From assembly GCA_009377575.1 (NCBI GenBank), contig WHTU01000004.1:27029-91028 (forward strand): DNA of 64,000 nt, given 5' to 3'. Shown one piece after another: positions 19,361 to 28,444 of the stretch. A program made the translations under genes and the position numbers. How positions within the stretch are numbered: position 1 is the stretch's first letter; each line of letters begins with the position of its first letter. This DNA is from Nitrososphaeraceae archaeon (GTDB taxonomy: Archaea; Thermoproteota; Nitrososphaeria; Nitrososphaerales; Nitrososphaeraceae). A model generated the notes under the pieces. That model searched no databases and was not told the DNA's origin. It was given only the letters and a program-made list of their open reading frames with translations.

Positions 19361-19681
19361 TTATTCTAACAATACATAAACTCCATCTGCTTCTTCCTTT
19401 GCTTGGTAAGTCTTCAAGGGTATCTCAGCAGGTGCATTCTTAGGAACTCCACTTTGTAGATCAAAAGCTGACAAATGAAGTGGACATGTAACGGTTTTTT
19501 CTTCTTCGTTCAAAAAGCCGTTAGACAATTCTGCATAAGCATGAGTGCAAATTCCGTCTGTAGCATATACCTTCCCATTTATTCTAGCTATTAGCAACTT
19601 TCTATTGGTATCACCATAGTTAAAACTAACAAGATCACCATCATTTAGTGAATTAGCATCACACATCTTAGTCCATGTCAT
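19361..19681 (-). CDS. Rieske-type [2Fe-2S] ferredoxin
   Basis: 106 residues, the length of soluble Rieske ferredoxins. Cluster ligands are C45 and H47 in ICTHAYAEL and C66 and H69 in TCPLHLSAF. It is an electron carrier for an oxygenase or nitrite-reductase-like partner; no such enzyme lies nearby. A 5'-truncated relative occurs at 21236-21451, on the far side of a recombinase gene. Confidence 0.9.
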   Translation of the reverse strand: MTWTKMCDANSLNDGDLVSFNYGDTNRKLLIARINGKVYATDGICTHAYAELSNGFLNEEEKTVTCPLHLSAFDLQSGVPKNAPAEIPLKTYQAKEEADGVYVLLE

Positions 19682-20020
19682 ATAGTAGTCCTAACTGAGA
19701 TTAGGCCTGTATATTGCTTTTTGTTTATTTAGTAGCATTCGGTAGCTAATATGAGAACCTGTGAAAAATCGTCAGTTCAAGTTACCTATAACATCTATAA
19801 CGGATTTTTCAATTGGTTTGGACGGATATAGCCGGGTATGCGACCAATTAAATCAGATAGTATATCACAATCCGAAGTGCACTAAGAAATGAGGGAGCGA
19901 CTAACATTGGTATAAAAGCAATTAGAGCTTCCAATAGCCTAACATGCTTTTTCTGCAATCATATTCCTTTACTATGTCACCCAATCTCATGAACAAGCTG
20001 TCGCTAAAACCCGTATGATC
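19682..20020. other. Intergenic between Rieske and recombinase genes
   Basis: 339 bp with no reading frame of note. It was checked for tRNA-like ends because of the adjacent recombinase; none found. Confidence 0.4.
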
Positions 20021-21067
20021 TTAAACCTGTTGTTTCCTTTCTATCTCCTGCAATCTAACAGTCAACGTCATAAGCTGATCTGATAATTGTGCAATTGCAT
20101 CGTCCTTAGTCCTGTCCCGTTCTAGTAACGAGTGATTTAATTCTTCTAATTCATCTACTTTGCTTTGTATATCTGCACCTTTTCTTTCCAGTTGGTGCAG
20201 GTTTAGAAAAGTCAAATAAGGTTCGATCTTTCGAAATATCTCTGCTTTTTCTGATTCTTTCTTTGTCCAATATGTAGAACCTGAATGTCCAATGAAATAT
20301 TCGGAGAAGTCCTGGTACCCAAGATCGGAAATTGTAGTCTTTACAAAGCGTCTAAAAGAATGAAAAGTAATCTCCCTTCGTTTTTCATTACCTTCTTCTC
20401 TCGTTCCTCTACCCATTCGATCAAGAGTCTTTGCGAAAGAACTACACAAGTCAGTATATAGATTATCTGGATTAGGGTTTTTAGTTGATTGATAAACTGA
20501 GAAGATTAGGTCAGTATCGTTCTTTTCAGGTGTTCTGTATTCGGTAATAACCTTACCAATATCGTCAGAGTAACAAACGCGCCTTGATCTATATTTATAG
20601 TCGATCCAGGAAGATAGCTGATGTCTTCCTTCTATTGTCAGAAATATTGTCCTGTCAGATCTCGTCTTCGTGAACTCTCCTCTTACGTATAGTCTTGGAG
20701 GATATGATTGTAAGTCCAAGTCTTTGATACGTATTGATAAAGCTTCAACAGCCCTCATTCCTGTTGTTGAAAGAAGCATAACATATGTTTTCAGTCTAAT
20801 ATCTGAACAGGTATTCAGTATGTTTACAATATCTTCTTTCGATAGAGCCTCTTTGTTCCTCCTGACGACCTTAGGTAGCTTTACCTTCAGCTTGAATTTT
20901 CGTGGGCTTATATCGACATCATAATATTCAAGAAAATTCTTAACTGTTACCACGCGTTGTTTTAGGGTTAAATTCGAGATGTTGTTAGTTGACTTGAGAT
21001 ACACTCCATACTGACCTAGAATATCATATGCATCTATCGAACCTTCCTTAATTTGCTCAATAAGCAT
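20021..21067 (-). CDS. Tyrosine recombinase/integrase
   Basis: 348 residues. The SAM-like N-terminal domain has LKQRVVTVKNFLEYYDVDIS. The catalytic domain shows R105 (TGMRAVEAL), K134 (GEFTKTRSDR), H236 and R239 (HSFRR), H261 (IGHSGSTYW) and a candidate nucleophile Y266. The last 60 residues are a coiled coil (KVDELEELNHSLLERD). Coding-like sequence continues 28 codons upstream of the ATG (to 21151) without a start codon and ends at TGA 21152-21154, so the N-terminus may be damaged. It resembles full-length thaumarchaeal chromosomal integrases. Confidence 0.85.
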   Translation of the reverse strand: MLIEQIKEGSIDAYDILGQYGVYLKSTNNISNLTLKQRVVTVKNFLEYYDVDISPRKFKLKVKLPKVVRRNKEALSKEDIVNILNTCSDIRLKTYVMLLSTTGMRAVEALSIRIKDLDLQSYPPRLYVRGEFTKTRSDRTIFLTIEGRHQLSSWIDYKYRSRRVCYSDDIGKVITEYRTPEKNDTDLIFSVYQSTKNPNPDNLYTDLCSSFAKTLDRMGRGTREEGNEKRREITFHSFRRFVKTTISDLGYQDFSEYFIGHSGSTYWTKKESEKAEIFRKIEPYLTFLNLHQLERKGADIQSKVDELEELNHSLLERDRTKDDAIAQLSDQLMTLTVRLQEIERKQQV

Positions 21068-21235
21068 GTCGACAGATATCTTGTACGCATTTTCAACAAA
21101 GATTTTCCAGGAAACTAATCTGTGTTGATATTCCTGTGCGGTAGAACTTGCTCATCATAGTCACATTGGAAATATAGGCTGAAATTCTGTTGGAACTCAA
21201 TTATGTTGGTTAACCCCCCATGACTTTTAAACATA

Positions 21236-21451
21236 TTGTATTGGTTTATTTTAATGCATAGCCAATATGCAGATTTATCCATGGGAATCTTGAATGAAGA
21301 TGAAAGAACAGTTACATGCCCACTTCATTTATCCGCTTTTAGTCTAGAAAAGGGAATACCGCTGAATCCTCCTGCTGAAGAGCAGTTAAAAACTTATGAG
21401 GTCTTTATCAAACCAGAAGACGGTGGGATTTATGTATCATTACCTGATTAG
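21236..21451 (+). pseudogene. 5'-truncated Rieske ferredoxin copy
   Basis: Encodes QYADLSMGILNEDERTVTC and PLHLSAFSLEKGIPLN, i.e. the second half of a Rieske ferredoxin with the second C-x2-H pair. The first pair, which should be CTH just before QYADLS, reads as MHS here, and the first 40 residues are absent. It cannot hold a cluster. The truncation point faces the recombinase gene, suggesting a rearrangement there. Confidence 0.75.
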
Positions 21452-21579
21452 AGATCGAATGTTTAATAAAGGAGTTTAACAACCCAAAAGTGCTTCCTGT
21501 TGCCCATGGAAATGTCGGTTAAACCTTTGATGCCTGATTATTGAATATATTCAGAAAGGTTTTAGAACATCAGAAATGA

Positions 21580-21957
21580 AGCATAACTACGAAGAAATCA
21601 AAGAGAAAACATGGGATTAGAGCTGGACAGAGACCAGCGAATGAAATCAGCGATGATGATATTAATTTTTTTGTTCACAAATTAGGAGAAAGATTAGAAT
21701 CTGGTGAATATCCTAAACTAAGGGAATTGGAGAAAATGCTTAAGCCACGTCTTTCATCCCCAAAAATAATTGCGACATTGGGGTACCTTCAAAGATCTAG
21801 GTTGTTAGAGGTTGATCTTGATGGAAATATAATATGGATAAGGTGTGATACTACTAGAAGTATTGATAGTGGCACTTTGTATGATTCTGCTGTTATGAGT
21901 GAGGACTTTCGGAAGCTTATACAGAAATACAACCACACACAACAACGTACTGACTAG
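21580..21957 (+). CDS. Winged-helix-like protein with unresolved start
   Basis: The certain part starts at ATG 21727 (76 codons: LSSPKIIATLGYLQRSRLLE, VDLDGNIIWIRCD). The same frame is gene-like further upstream to about 21580 (GQRPANEISDDDINFFVHKL) but has no ATG, GTG or TTG before 21724, and a TGA at 21577. Either a non-canonical start is used or the 5' end is frameshifted. The fold looks like a small helical DNA-binding protein; no family named. Confidence 0.45.
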   Translation, partial: SITTKKSKRKHGIRAGQRPANEISDDDINFFVHKLGERLESGEYPKLRELEKMLKPRLSSPKIIATLGYLQRSRLLEVDLDGNIIWIRCDTTRSIDSGTLYDSAVMSEDFRKLIQKYNHTQQRTD

Positions 21958-22158
21958 TATATGCTACAATGATCCGTCAGCCCAGACTCAAGAATTATCA
22001 GATAGAGTGTTCCTAAACCATATTCTATAGGAGTCAGAGAGTAATAAATTCAGAAGATAGGAATTAGGAAAGACAATGATATCACTCTGAAGTATTTTAC
22101 CATGGCCTCTAAAACCCTTTTTTTTTATCCAGCAAAGAAGATAATAGTGCTATGAATT

Positions 22159-22770
22159 CTACATCAATGAATTGATCCATTTCGTGACGATTTCAAACGC
22201 AGCTGTTTCTAGTTGGCTGATAGTAAGCCTATTGTTGGCGATAACTTCATCAGCTAGCGCAATAGCCTCGCTTATACCCACGTCTAATTCTCGTCTCTCC
22301 CTCTCCATAAAATCACTCTGAGCCAATGGAGCGTCCGTTCTTCTCCTCTCCTTTAAATGAACAAACCGAATATCTGTTGATGCATGGATTGCAAGAAGTC
22401 GTACATGCCCAACACGTTTAAGAACACCTACCTCAGCGATGCTTCTAATGCCGTCAACAATAAAAACAGCAGTATGTCCATTACGTGTCGATACTAGTAC
22501 TGGATCAATTTTCCTAATAACTAATTCAGCCACAGCGCCGGGACCAAACTCTTCGCGCAGCTTGACCATCAATTTCCCTAAATTTGTATCATTGAGGGCG
22601 AGTTTAAGCCGCAAGGCCTCTTCTCTAATTACGTCACCCATTGTTATTACAAGGAACCCCTTGTCCTTCAACGAGTTCGCAACTGTGGACTTTCCTGCAC
22701 CTGGCATTCCGGTCAGACAGAGCACGATTAGCTTCTTTGTAGTTGAATCACCAGTTGTCTTTTCTACCAA
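22159..22770 (-). CDS. UPF0200-family P-loop kinase (adenylate/dephospho-CoA kinase-like)
   Basis: 203 residues. Walker A is GMPGAGKST (residues 20-28), followed by the conserved VITMGDVIREEA. FIVDGIRSIAEV and the RRRTDAPL basic segment are typical of the archaeal UPF0200 family, annotated as a dephospho-CoA-kinase-like or nucleotide kinase. The physiological substrate is unproven. It is divergent from the downstream endonuclease III gene. Confidence 0.85.
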   Translation of the reverse strand: MVEKTTGDSTTKKLIVLCLTGMPGAGKSTVANSLKDKGFLVITMGDVIREEALRLKLALNDTNLGKLMVKLREEFGPGAVAELVIRKIDPVLVSTRNGHTAVFIVDGIRSIAEVGVLKRVGHVRLLAIHASTDIRFVHLKERRRTDAPLAQSDFMERERRELDVGISEAIALADEVIANNRLTISQLETAAFEIVTKWINSLM

Positions 22771-22974
22771 ATACTCTTTTCCCTCTATTGAACTAGCTTA
22801 CAAATCACTCGGTGATAATAAGATACTTCTTGATCAGATATTGGAGCAATTTACTTTCGTCCCAAGAAGATGCACTTTCCTGCAGCTAACATTAAAACAA
22901 ATAGAATATCTCAAGATATGATACCAATTTGATATACCTGACTATTTATTAAATTTATAACCCTGGAAGGGAAA

Positions 22975-23676
22975 ATGATCATTGTGGTCTCGATCATGAG
23001 GGTTCTTAGGAAGATGGAAGCGGCATTGTGCACTTCAAGATCACCCAGAATTACTGCTCTCGAATCCCTACGATGTGAAGAAGGAAGCGACCCATTCAAA
23101 ATATTAATTGGAACCATACTGTCGGCTCGTACGAGAGATGAAAGCACAACCAAAATAGTACATAATCTGTTTCTGCGATTTAAGAGTAGCAAGGAATTAG
23201 CGGGTGCAAGCTTGGAAGAAATAAAGAAGATCATCAGAAGCATAGGGTTCTACAATGTCAAGGCGGAACGAATAAAGGGTGTTTCGAGAATTATAACTGA
23301 AGAATATGAGGGAAAAGTTCCAGAATCCGTAGAAAAACTTTTGCAGTTACCTGGAGTAGGGCGTAAAACTGCTAACTGTGTGTTGGTCTATGGTTTTAAC
23401 AAACCTGCGATACCTGTCGATGTACATGTTCATAGAATATCAAACAGACTTGGTATTGTTAATACCAAAACTCCGGAAATGACAGAGATTGAACTAGCTA
23501 AGACTGCAAGGAGGAAAAGTTGGACGAGGATCAACAATACCTTTGTAATGTACGGACAAAACATTTGTCTACCAAGACGCCCTAGGTGCGATATATGTCA
23601 GCTCAAGAACGATTGTAGTTACTATCGGGAGAAGATGCCGAAGTCAAAAATAGGTTACACTAATGTTTCGGATTAG
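22975..23676 (+). CDS. nth: Endonuclease III-type DNA glycosylase/AP lyase
   Basis: It removes oxidised pyrimidines and nicks the abasic site. The helix-hairpin-helix LPGVGRKTANCVL carries the catalytic Lys (K131), and VDVHVHRISNRLG carries the catalytic Asp (D149). The C-terminal 4Fe-4S loop is C198-x6-C205-x2-C208-x5-C214, exactly the Nth spacing. The start may be ATG 22996 (MRVLRKMEAAL), giving the usual length of about 226. Single gene. Confidence 0.92.
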   Translation: MIIVVSIMRVLRKMEAALCTSRSPRITALESLRCEEGSDPFKILIGTILSARTRDESTTKIVHNLFLRFKSSKELAGASLEEIKKIIRSIGFYNVKAERIKGVSRIITEEYEGKVPESVEKLLQLPGVGRKTANCVLVYGFNKPAIPVDVHVHRISNRLGIVNTKTPEMTEIELAKTARRKSWTRINNTFVMYGQNICLPRRPRCDICQLKNDCSYYREKMPKSKIGYTNVSD

Positions 23677-23947
23677 GTCAGCGTGGATCAAGGAACAGGA
23701 GAATTGAGATTTATGATGACGAACTTTGAATTGAGCAGCCGACGCTTATACTTGAGAATAAGCAAGAATTAGTGATTATTGAAAATCATATCTACCACAG
23801 TTGAAGTAACTAACAACATAACCACAGCAATTAGGTATAGCACCACGAATCATTAATCTCCTGACTCAATTCATTTTCTGTTTGTATTGCTGTTGTTTTC
23901 TACCTCATGGTTGAGACCATTTCGCTCATTCAAGGACTAGTTGAATA

Positions 23948-24691
23948 TTAAGGCGGATTAGTTCTCTTCTTAAATACTACTATGGCCACAACCAAACCTC
24001 CAACGCCTACCAGCATAGCAAATGGAAGGTAAAATACTGGAGACTCTGAAGGGTCGCCAAAAATTAAGTCAAATGAAATGGTACCCGCATAGGTATTCAA
24101 TGGGGAATTTGAGCTATCCTTCCCATAGATTGTTATGTAACTTGGATTGAAGCCATCGAGGGATAGCCTATCTGTTACTATCCTTTGCCCATTATTCACT
24201 GATAATCCTTGGTTATTTCCATGTCCAACAACTATTGAGTAATCTTTACTCCAACCTCCAGTGTCTCGCTCATACACTTCAATATATCCCGATTCTTCAG
24301 TGTTTACTGCGGTCCAAAATTTGTCAGATGTGCCGCCAAACATGGCTATCTCAACAAACTTCTCACTTGGACTTTTTTCATGCAATCTAACGATTGTCTT
24401 TGCATCGTCCCTTTGTGCATAAGACATGTTGTTCTGGATTGTCAAGATCCAATTTTCTCCGATAGAAGAGTGAAGAGTATAATTAACCGGGTTTCGCCGA
24501 TCAGCGTTGGACACGTCATACGCAAAAGTAACTTGATCACTACTTTTTGTCTCGGTAGTTTTAATTGGTTGAAAATTTTGCAAGCGTTCCTGATTCTGTC
24601 CCATCACGGAACCAAATTGTATAAGAAAACTAAACAACGACAAGAGAAGAAATACTCGTAAGGCCATCTTATTCCTCATCCATTCATTCAT
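23948..24691 (-). CDS. Exported membrane-anchored beta-rich protein
   Basis: 247 residues with an N-terminal signal peptide (MALRVFLLLSLFSFLIQFGS) and a C-terminal membrane helix (VFYLPFAMLVGVGGLVVAIV) ending in KKRTNPP, so the bulk is outside the cell. The extracellular part is beta-rich with sequons (NYTL, NMSY). No enzyme motif was found. Such stalked surface proteins are frequent in ammonia-oxidising archaea. Confidence 0.7.
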   Translation of the reverse strand: MNEWMRNKMALRVFLLLSLFSFLIQFGSVMGQNQERLQNFQPIKTTETKSSDQVTFAYDVSNADRRNPVNYTLHSSIGENWILTIQNNMSYAQRDDAKTIVRLHEKSPSEKFVEIAMFGGTSDKFWTAVNTEESGYIEVYERDTGGWSKDYSIVVGHGNNQGLSVNNGQRIVTDRLSLDGFNPSYITIYGKDSSNSPLNTYAGTISFDLIFGDPSESPVFYLPFAMLVGVGGLVVAIVVFKKRTNPP

Positions 24692-25003
24692 AGCGATATT
24701 AACCGTTATGGAATATTTGCCTTTATCTTAGGAATGTATTACTGAAGCGATGGTCCGATATTGAAGCTAAGGAAACAGACAAGAATGCATTTGATGTACA
24801 GAATTTGATTGTCTAACTCATACCTAGGCAGCTTTAGATTGGAACATTAGCAATGCTTAAGACAGATAGGGTAAAAATGTACCATCCTCCAAAATCGTTT
24901 TTACCGCTGCCATGATAATCTAGAACTCAAATCTTCAGAACAACATTGTGGATTCTATCTGAAAGTCAAACTAGTAATATATGGCTGGGCCTCGAAGATG
25001 TAG
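24692..25003. other. Intergenic, divergent promoters
   Basis: 312 bp between a minus-strand membrane protein and the plus-strand HNH-like gene. Nothing recognisable apart from AT-rich promoter-like sequence. Confidence 0.4.
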
Positions 25004-25750
25004 ATGGTTGTCCCCCAACCGATACAAAACCAGCTTAAAAAGGAGGCATTTTATGGATGCGTCATTTGCGGATGCCCGGTTCTTGAATTCATAGACTTCA
25101 CCTTGACTGGGATTCAAGTAGACAAGCCTCCACCTCGACAAGAAGTTTTCCTTCCAGAAAATATGGTTGCAATCTGTCCATCGCACAATCAAAAACTTCA
25201 AGCTGGTAAGATAGATACCACATTTTTGAGACTTAGCAAGAATAACCCTTTTAGCAAGATCCATGACGATCTTGCATTCAAGACAACATCCTCGAAGGAA
25301 CTCACTGTATCATTGGGAGGATGTACTTTCATTAATACTTCAAGGCTATTGGTTGTAGATGATTTTGATCTCATCAATGTTAGAAGATTGGACCAAAGGT
25401 TCCTCATATTGGATGTTAATTTCTTTGATAGAAGCAACAAATTAGCCGCGATATTATTCGAAAATGGTTGGAGTTCGGAACGGAGTAGAATTGGAGACTG
25501 GACCATAGAATATCTTCGACCCAAGAGACTACTTTTACAGAATAGCAGAGAAAATATGAACCTTGAGGCTAGAATCGAAAATGATACTGAGCTCCGGATT
25601 GTCGGTGATGGTCTATATTATAATAATCAAAAGATAAAAATTACTCCGCATGAGGTTTTTTTGGGCGATAGAGAAATCGGTATTGATACCAAAGGATCCG
25701 TCCTAACTAATTATGACGTCGGAATTAGAGCTGAGAGCCTTATTTTTTAA
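25004..25750 (+). CDS. HNH-like treble-clef protein with beta-strand C-terminal part
   Basis: 248 residues. Residues 13-70 have the treble-clef arrangement of HNH nucleases: CVICGCPVLEF, then LPENMVAICPSHNQKLQAG. The usual His pair after the first Cys knuckle (EYHHI-like) is replaced by EFIDF, so the catalytic His looks lost, while the zinc Cys and the SHN segment remain. The remaining 170 residues are a repetitive beta structure (FLILDVNFFDRSNKLAA, RIVGDGLYYNNQKIKI). Probably a DNA-binding or inactive nuclease-like protein. Convergent with sat. Confidence 0.6.
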   Translation: MVVPQPIQNQLKKEAFYGCVICGCPVLEFIDFTLTGIQVDKPPPRQEVFLPENMVAICPSHNQKLQAGKIDTTFLRLSKNNPFSKIHDDLAFKTTSSKELTVSLGGCTFINTSRLLVVDDFDLINVRRLDQRFLILDVNFFDRSNKLAAILFENGWSSERSRIGDWTIEYLRPKRLLLQNSRENMNLEARIENDTELRIVGDGLYYNNQKIKITPHEVFLGDREIGIDTKGSVLTNYDVGIRAESLIF

Positions 25751-25782
25751 TCTTGTTACCTATCAACCCAGCTACTTCTTCA

Positions 25783-26928
25783 TTATTTGACGAACGGCTC
25801 TGTGTAGGAAAGTATGACTCTGGCAACCTCTGGTCGCATTAAATGATCAGCTGGCATTGTTCCGGAGCTTACAAGTTTTCTCATCTTTGTACCACTAAGT
25901 TCTTCTCTTTCTTCGGAATTGTGGGGACATATTTTTGTGCTAGAATACCCTCGACATTTCTTACAATAATAAAAGGCTGGAAAGAATACTGGTTCAATAT
26001 CTAGGTCTGGATATTCGTTGAAAATCTTCTGCGCGGCCAGCGGTTGATAATAGTCACCTACACCAGCGTGATCCCTTCCAATAATGAGATGCGTGCATCC
26101 AAAATTCTTGCGCATTATTGCATGGTGAATTGCTTCCTTCGGACCGGCATACCTCATCTCTGTATGAAGGGTTGCAAGCATTGCACTACCACTCGTATAG
26201 TAACTATTAAGAAGAGTTTCATAAGTCTGGAGTATTACCTCGTCCTTAAAGTCTCCCGTTTTTTTCTTACCAATCAATGGATTGATAAATAGACCATCAA
26301 ATAGACTAAGTGCAGTCTTCTGCAATGTTTCGTGGGCTACGTGTGGTACGTTTCTGGTTTGAAAACCTACTATACTTTTCCAGCCTCGAGTTAGAATTTC
26401 ATTCCTAGTTTCAGACGGAGTTTTCCTAAGCTTTCTTGATTGCGAAAAAGGTATTCGGGAAAAAACATGTATCTTTCCACCTACCAACACGTCATTCATA
26501 TTCATAGTTTTCATCACTCCTGGGTGCTGCAAATCAACGGTTTGGTATATCTCTTTTGCAGCTTTTAGCTTATCGAATTGATACGTATCATCGACGGACA
26601 TAACCCCAAAGGCTTCACTATTATTTACAAGCGAAACCTCGCCTGCATCTTTCATCTTTATTGCAGTTTCGTTATCAACATCGAGTACAATGGGAATAGT
26701 CCATGGCAGCCCGTTTGACAATCTTCCTTGATTAACAATACTCTCAAAATCAGTTTGACAGACAAATCCCTCTAAGGGGCTAAATATGCCATCAGCAATG
26801 TTCTCAATGTCATTCCTTATATCGGTATCAATAGCTATAGAGAACATTTCATCAAGATTTTTTTGGCGAGGATCAAATCTATTTATCAATTTACCTCCAT
26901 GAGGTAGAAGCATTCCACTTTTTGCCAA
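25783..26928 (-). CDS. sat: Sulfate adenylyltransferase (ATP sulfurylase)
   Basis: 381 residues. It makes adenosine-5'-phosphosulfate from ATP and sulfate. GFQTRNVPHVAHE is the nucleotide-binding QTRNxxHxxHE motif, LIIGRDHAGVGDYY the second active-site motif, and YYCKKC with ICPH a zinc site seen in archaeal enzymes. Downstream of cysH with an 8-nt gap, so they form an assimilatory sulfate operon. No APS kinase gene is present, consistent with direct APS reduction. Confidence 0.95.
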   Translation of the reverse strand: MAKSGMLLPHGGKLINRFDPRQKNLDEMFSIAIDTDIRNDIENIADGIFSPLEGFVCQTDFESIVNQGRLSNGLPWTIPIVLDVDNETAIKMKDAGEVSLVNNSEAFGVMSVDDTYQFDKLKAAKEIYQTVDLQHPGVMKTMNMNDVLVGGKIHVFSRIPFSQSRKLRKTPSETRNEILTRGWKSIVGFQTRNVPHVAHETLQKTALSLFDGLFINPLIGKKKTGDFKDEVILQTYETLLNSYYTSGSAMLATLHTEMRYAGPKEAIHHAIMRKNFGCTHLIIGRDHAGVGDYYQPLAAQKIFNEYPDLDIEPVFFPAFYYCKKCRGYSSTKICPHNSEEREELSGTKMRKLVSSGTMPADHLMRPEVARVILSYTEPFVK

Positions 26929-26936
26929 TTACTCAT

Positions 26937-27698
26937 TCACTTATTCCTGGTAGGATCCCAGTGCAAACCACATTCTTTATGCGCAGAACTTTCCCACCAC
27001 CATCTCCCTGATCGTGGATCCCCGTTTGGTTCTACTGCTCTAGTGCATGGCTCGCATCCTATACTTGGATACCCTTTGTCATGAAGTTTATTATAGGGTA
27101 CATCATTGCGCTTGATATATCTCCAAACCATTTCGTTATCCCAGTCTGCTAAGGGATTAACCTTGATTATATCGTTATGAATAGAATCAATTTCTATCTT
27201 GTTGATGGCAGATCTGGTTAACGTCTGTTCTCTTCGTAAGCCGGTTATCCAACCCGACAAATTTCTTAGGGCTCTGTTAAGAGGATGAACTTTTCTAATT
27301 TCACAGCAGAGTTTTCGATTTTCAACAGACTCATACATCAAATTCATTCTACGAGTTCTGAGCATACTCTCTAGCTCGTGATGATCAGGACAATAAACGC
27401 GCACCAAGATTCCATATTTCTTCCTAATCTCATCCATTATATCATATGTTTCTTGGTTAAGTCTACCCGTGTCCAATGTAAAGACCCTTGTCTTCTCCCT
27501 ATCAATTTTAGACATCATATCAATTATGGCCACGTCTTCGGCTCCAAAACTTGAAGCTAGAGCTATTCCCTCACCATATGTTTCAATGGCCCACCTCAAT
27601 ATCTCTTCTGCAGATTTGTCTCTAATACTCTTCTCCAAATCTTGTATCTCTATCCGAGTAGATCGATTAGGTACGGATAGACCTGCTTTTTTTACCAC
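26937..27698 (-). CDS. cysH: APS/PAPS reductase, Fe-S type
   Basis: 253 residues. It reduces activated sulfate to sulfite. The ATP-pyrophosphatase-like fold shows LASSFGAEDVAIIDM and TLDTGRLNQETYD. The 4Fe-4S ligands typical of APS reductases are present: C131-C132 (KLCCEIRK) and C215-x2-C218 (GCEPCTR). The catalytic Cys is C243 in KECGLHW. This pattern favours APS over PAPS as substrate. First gene of the cysH-sat operon. Confidence 0.93.
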   Translation of the reverse strand: MVKKAGLSVPNRSTRIEIQDLEKSIRDKSAEEILRWAIETYGEGIALASSFGAEDVAIIDMMSKIDREKTRVFTLDTGRLNQETYDIMDEIRKKYGILVRVYCPDHHELESMLRTRRMNLMYESVENRKLCCEIRKVHPLNRALRNLSGWITGLRREQTLTRSAINKIEIDSIHNDIIKVNPLADWDNEMVWRYIKRNDVPYNKLHDKGYPSIGCEPCTRAVEPNGDPRSGRWWWESSAHKECGLHWDPTRNK

Positions 27699-27801
27699 AA
27701 TGGTTCGTACCTTCCTACACTTATAATTTTTCGTTCTTAAACAGGTCGCTATGAAATCAACCAGAATTCATAAATTTAATGTGGCCTAACATCAGACAGT
27801 A

Positions 27802-27984
27802 ATGAAGAGACTGGTATGCAGAGACGTGGGTCTAGACTGTGACTATGTAATTCTTGGAGATTCGGACGAGGAGGTGACTTCCAAGGCTATAAAACATGCG
27901 TGGGAAGCTCATGCGATAAGCGTTGAGGAAATGACCTCAGATATGAAGACGCGGATAAAGGAAAACATAGAAGGTACTGAATAA
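27802..27984 (+). CDS. DUF1059 family protein
   Basis: 60 residues. KRLVCRDVGLDCDYVILGDS and KAIKHAWEAHAI match the short DUF1059 family, with Cys and His positions that could bind metal. ATG start 104 bp from the divergent cysH start, so the two promoters share this gap. Function unknown. Confidence 0.85.
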   Translation: MKRLVCRDVGLDCDYVILGDSDEEVTSKAIKHAWEAHAISVEEMTSDMKTRIKENIEGTE

Positions 27985-28444
27985 AGGATAACATTTACTA
28001 AAGTAAAAATGGTGACATGCATGACGACGAAATTTAATTTAAAAGCTGGATATCTTCTAAATTTCTCACTATTACATTATCTCAAGAGATATATGACGAG
28101 AAACTACACGTACTAAAAATCTCTATACACAGATTGGAATTTGTTTAACACATGACGAGTTGCGATGACCCTCTAGGTATCTTCTCCAAGAATGAAGATA
28201 ACGTTTTTGATATATAGCTTTCATGTTCATTTGAATGATTGTAGTTGTATTTACGTCAAATTAGAACCTACTTTGACACCAAAAATAAAGATACATCAAT
28301 TCTGATTTTGTTCTGCCTGGTGAGGATAGAATGGAGCTGTTGTACATATTTTTTTGAACCAAAGTTAGATAAAGGATCATCTTCGCCTCAAATTTGAGGC
28401 CGGGTCCGATCAAGCTTCCCTGCGCCCGTATTAGTATTTCCGTA
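27985..28444. other. Intergenic between convergent genes
   Basis: 460 bp with no reading frame. It contains the 16-bp palindrome described separately and several T-runs (aatttttt-like and atttttttgaa near 28350) that could end transcription. Confidence 0.45.
28385..28400. promoter_or_regulatory. Perfect 16-bp palindrome
   Basis: gcctcaaatttgaggc is a perfect inverted repeat. It lies 45 bp after the stop of the minus-strand secreted-protein gene and in a convergent gap. It could be a terminator stem without loop or a dimeric protein site. Confidence 0.4.
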
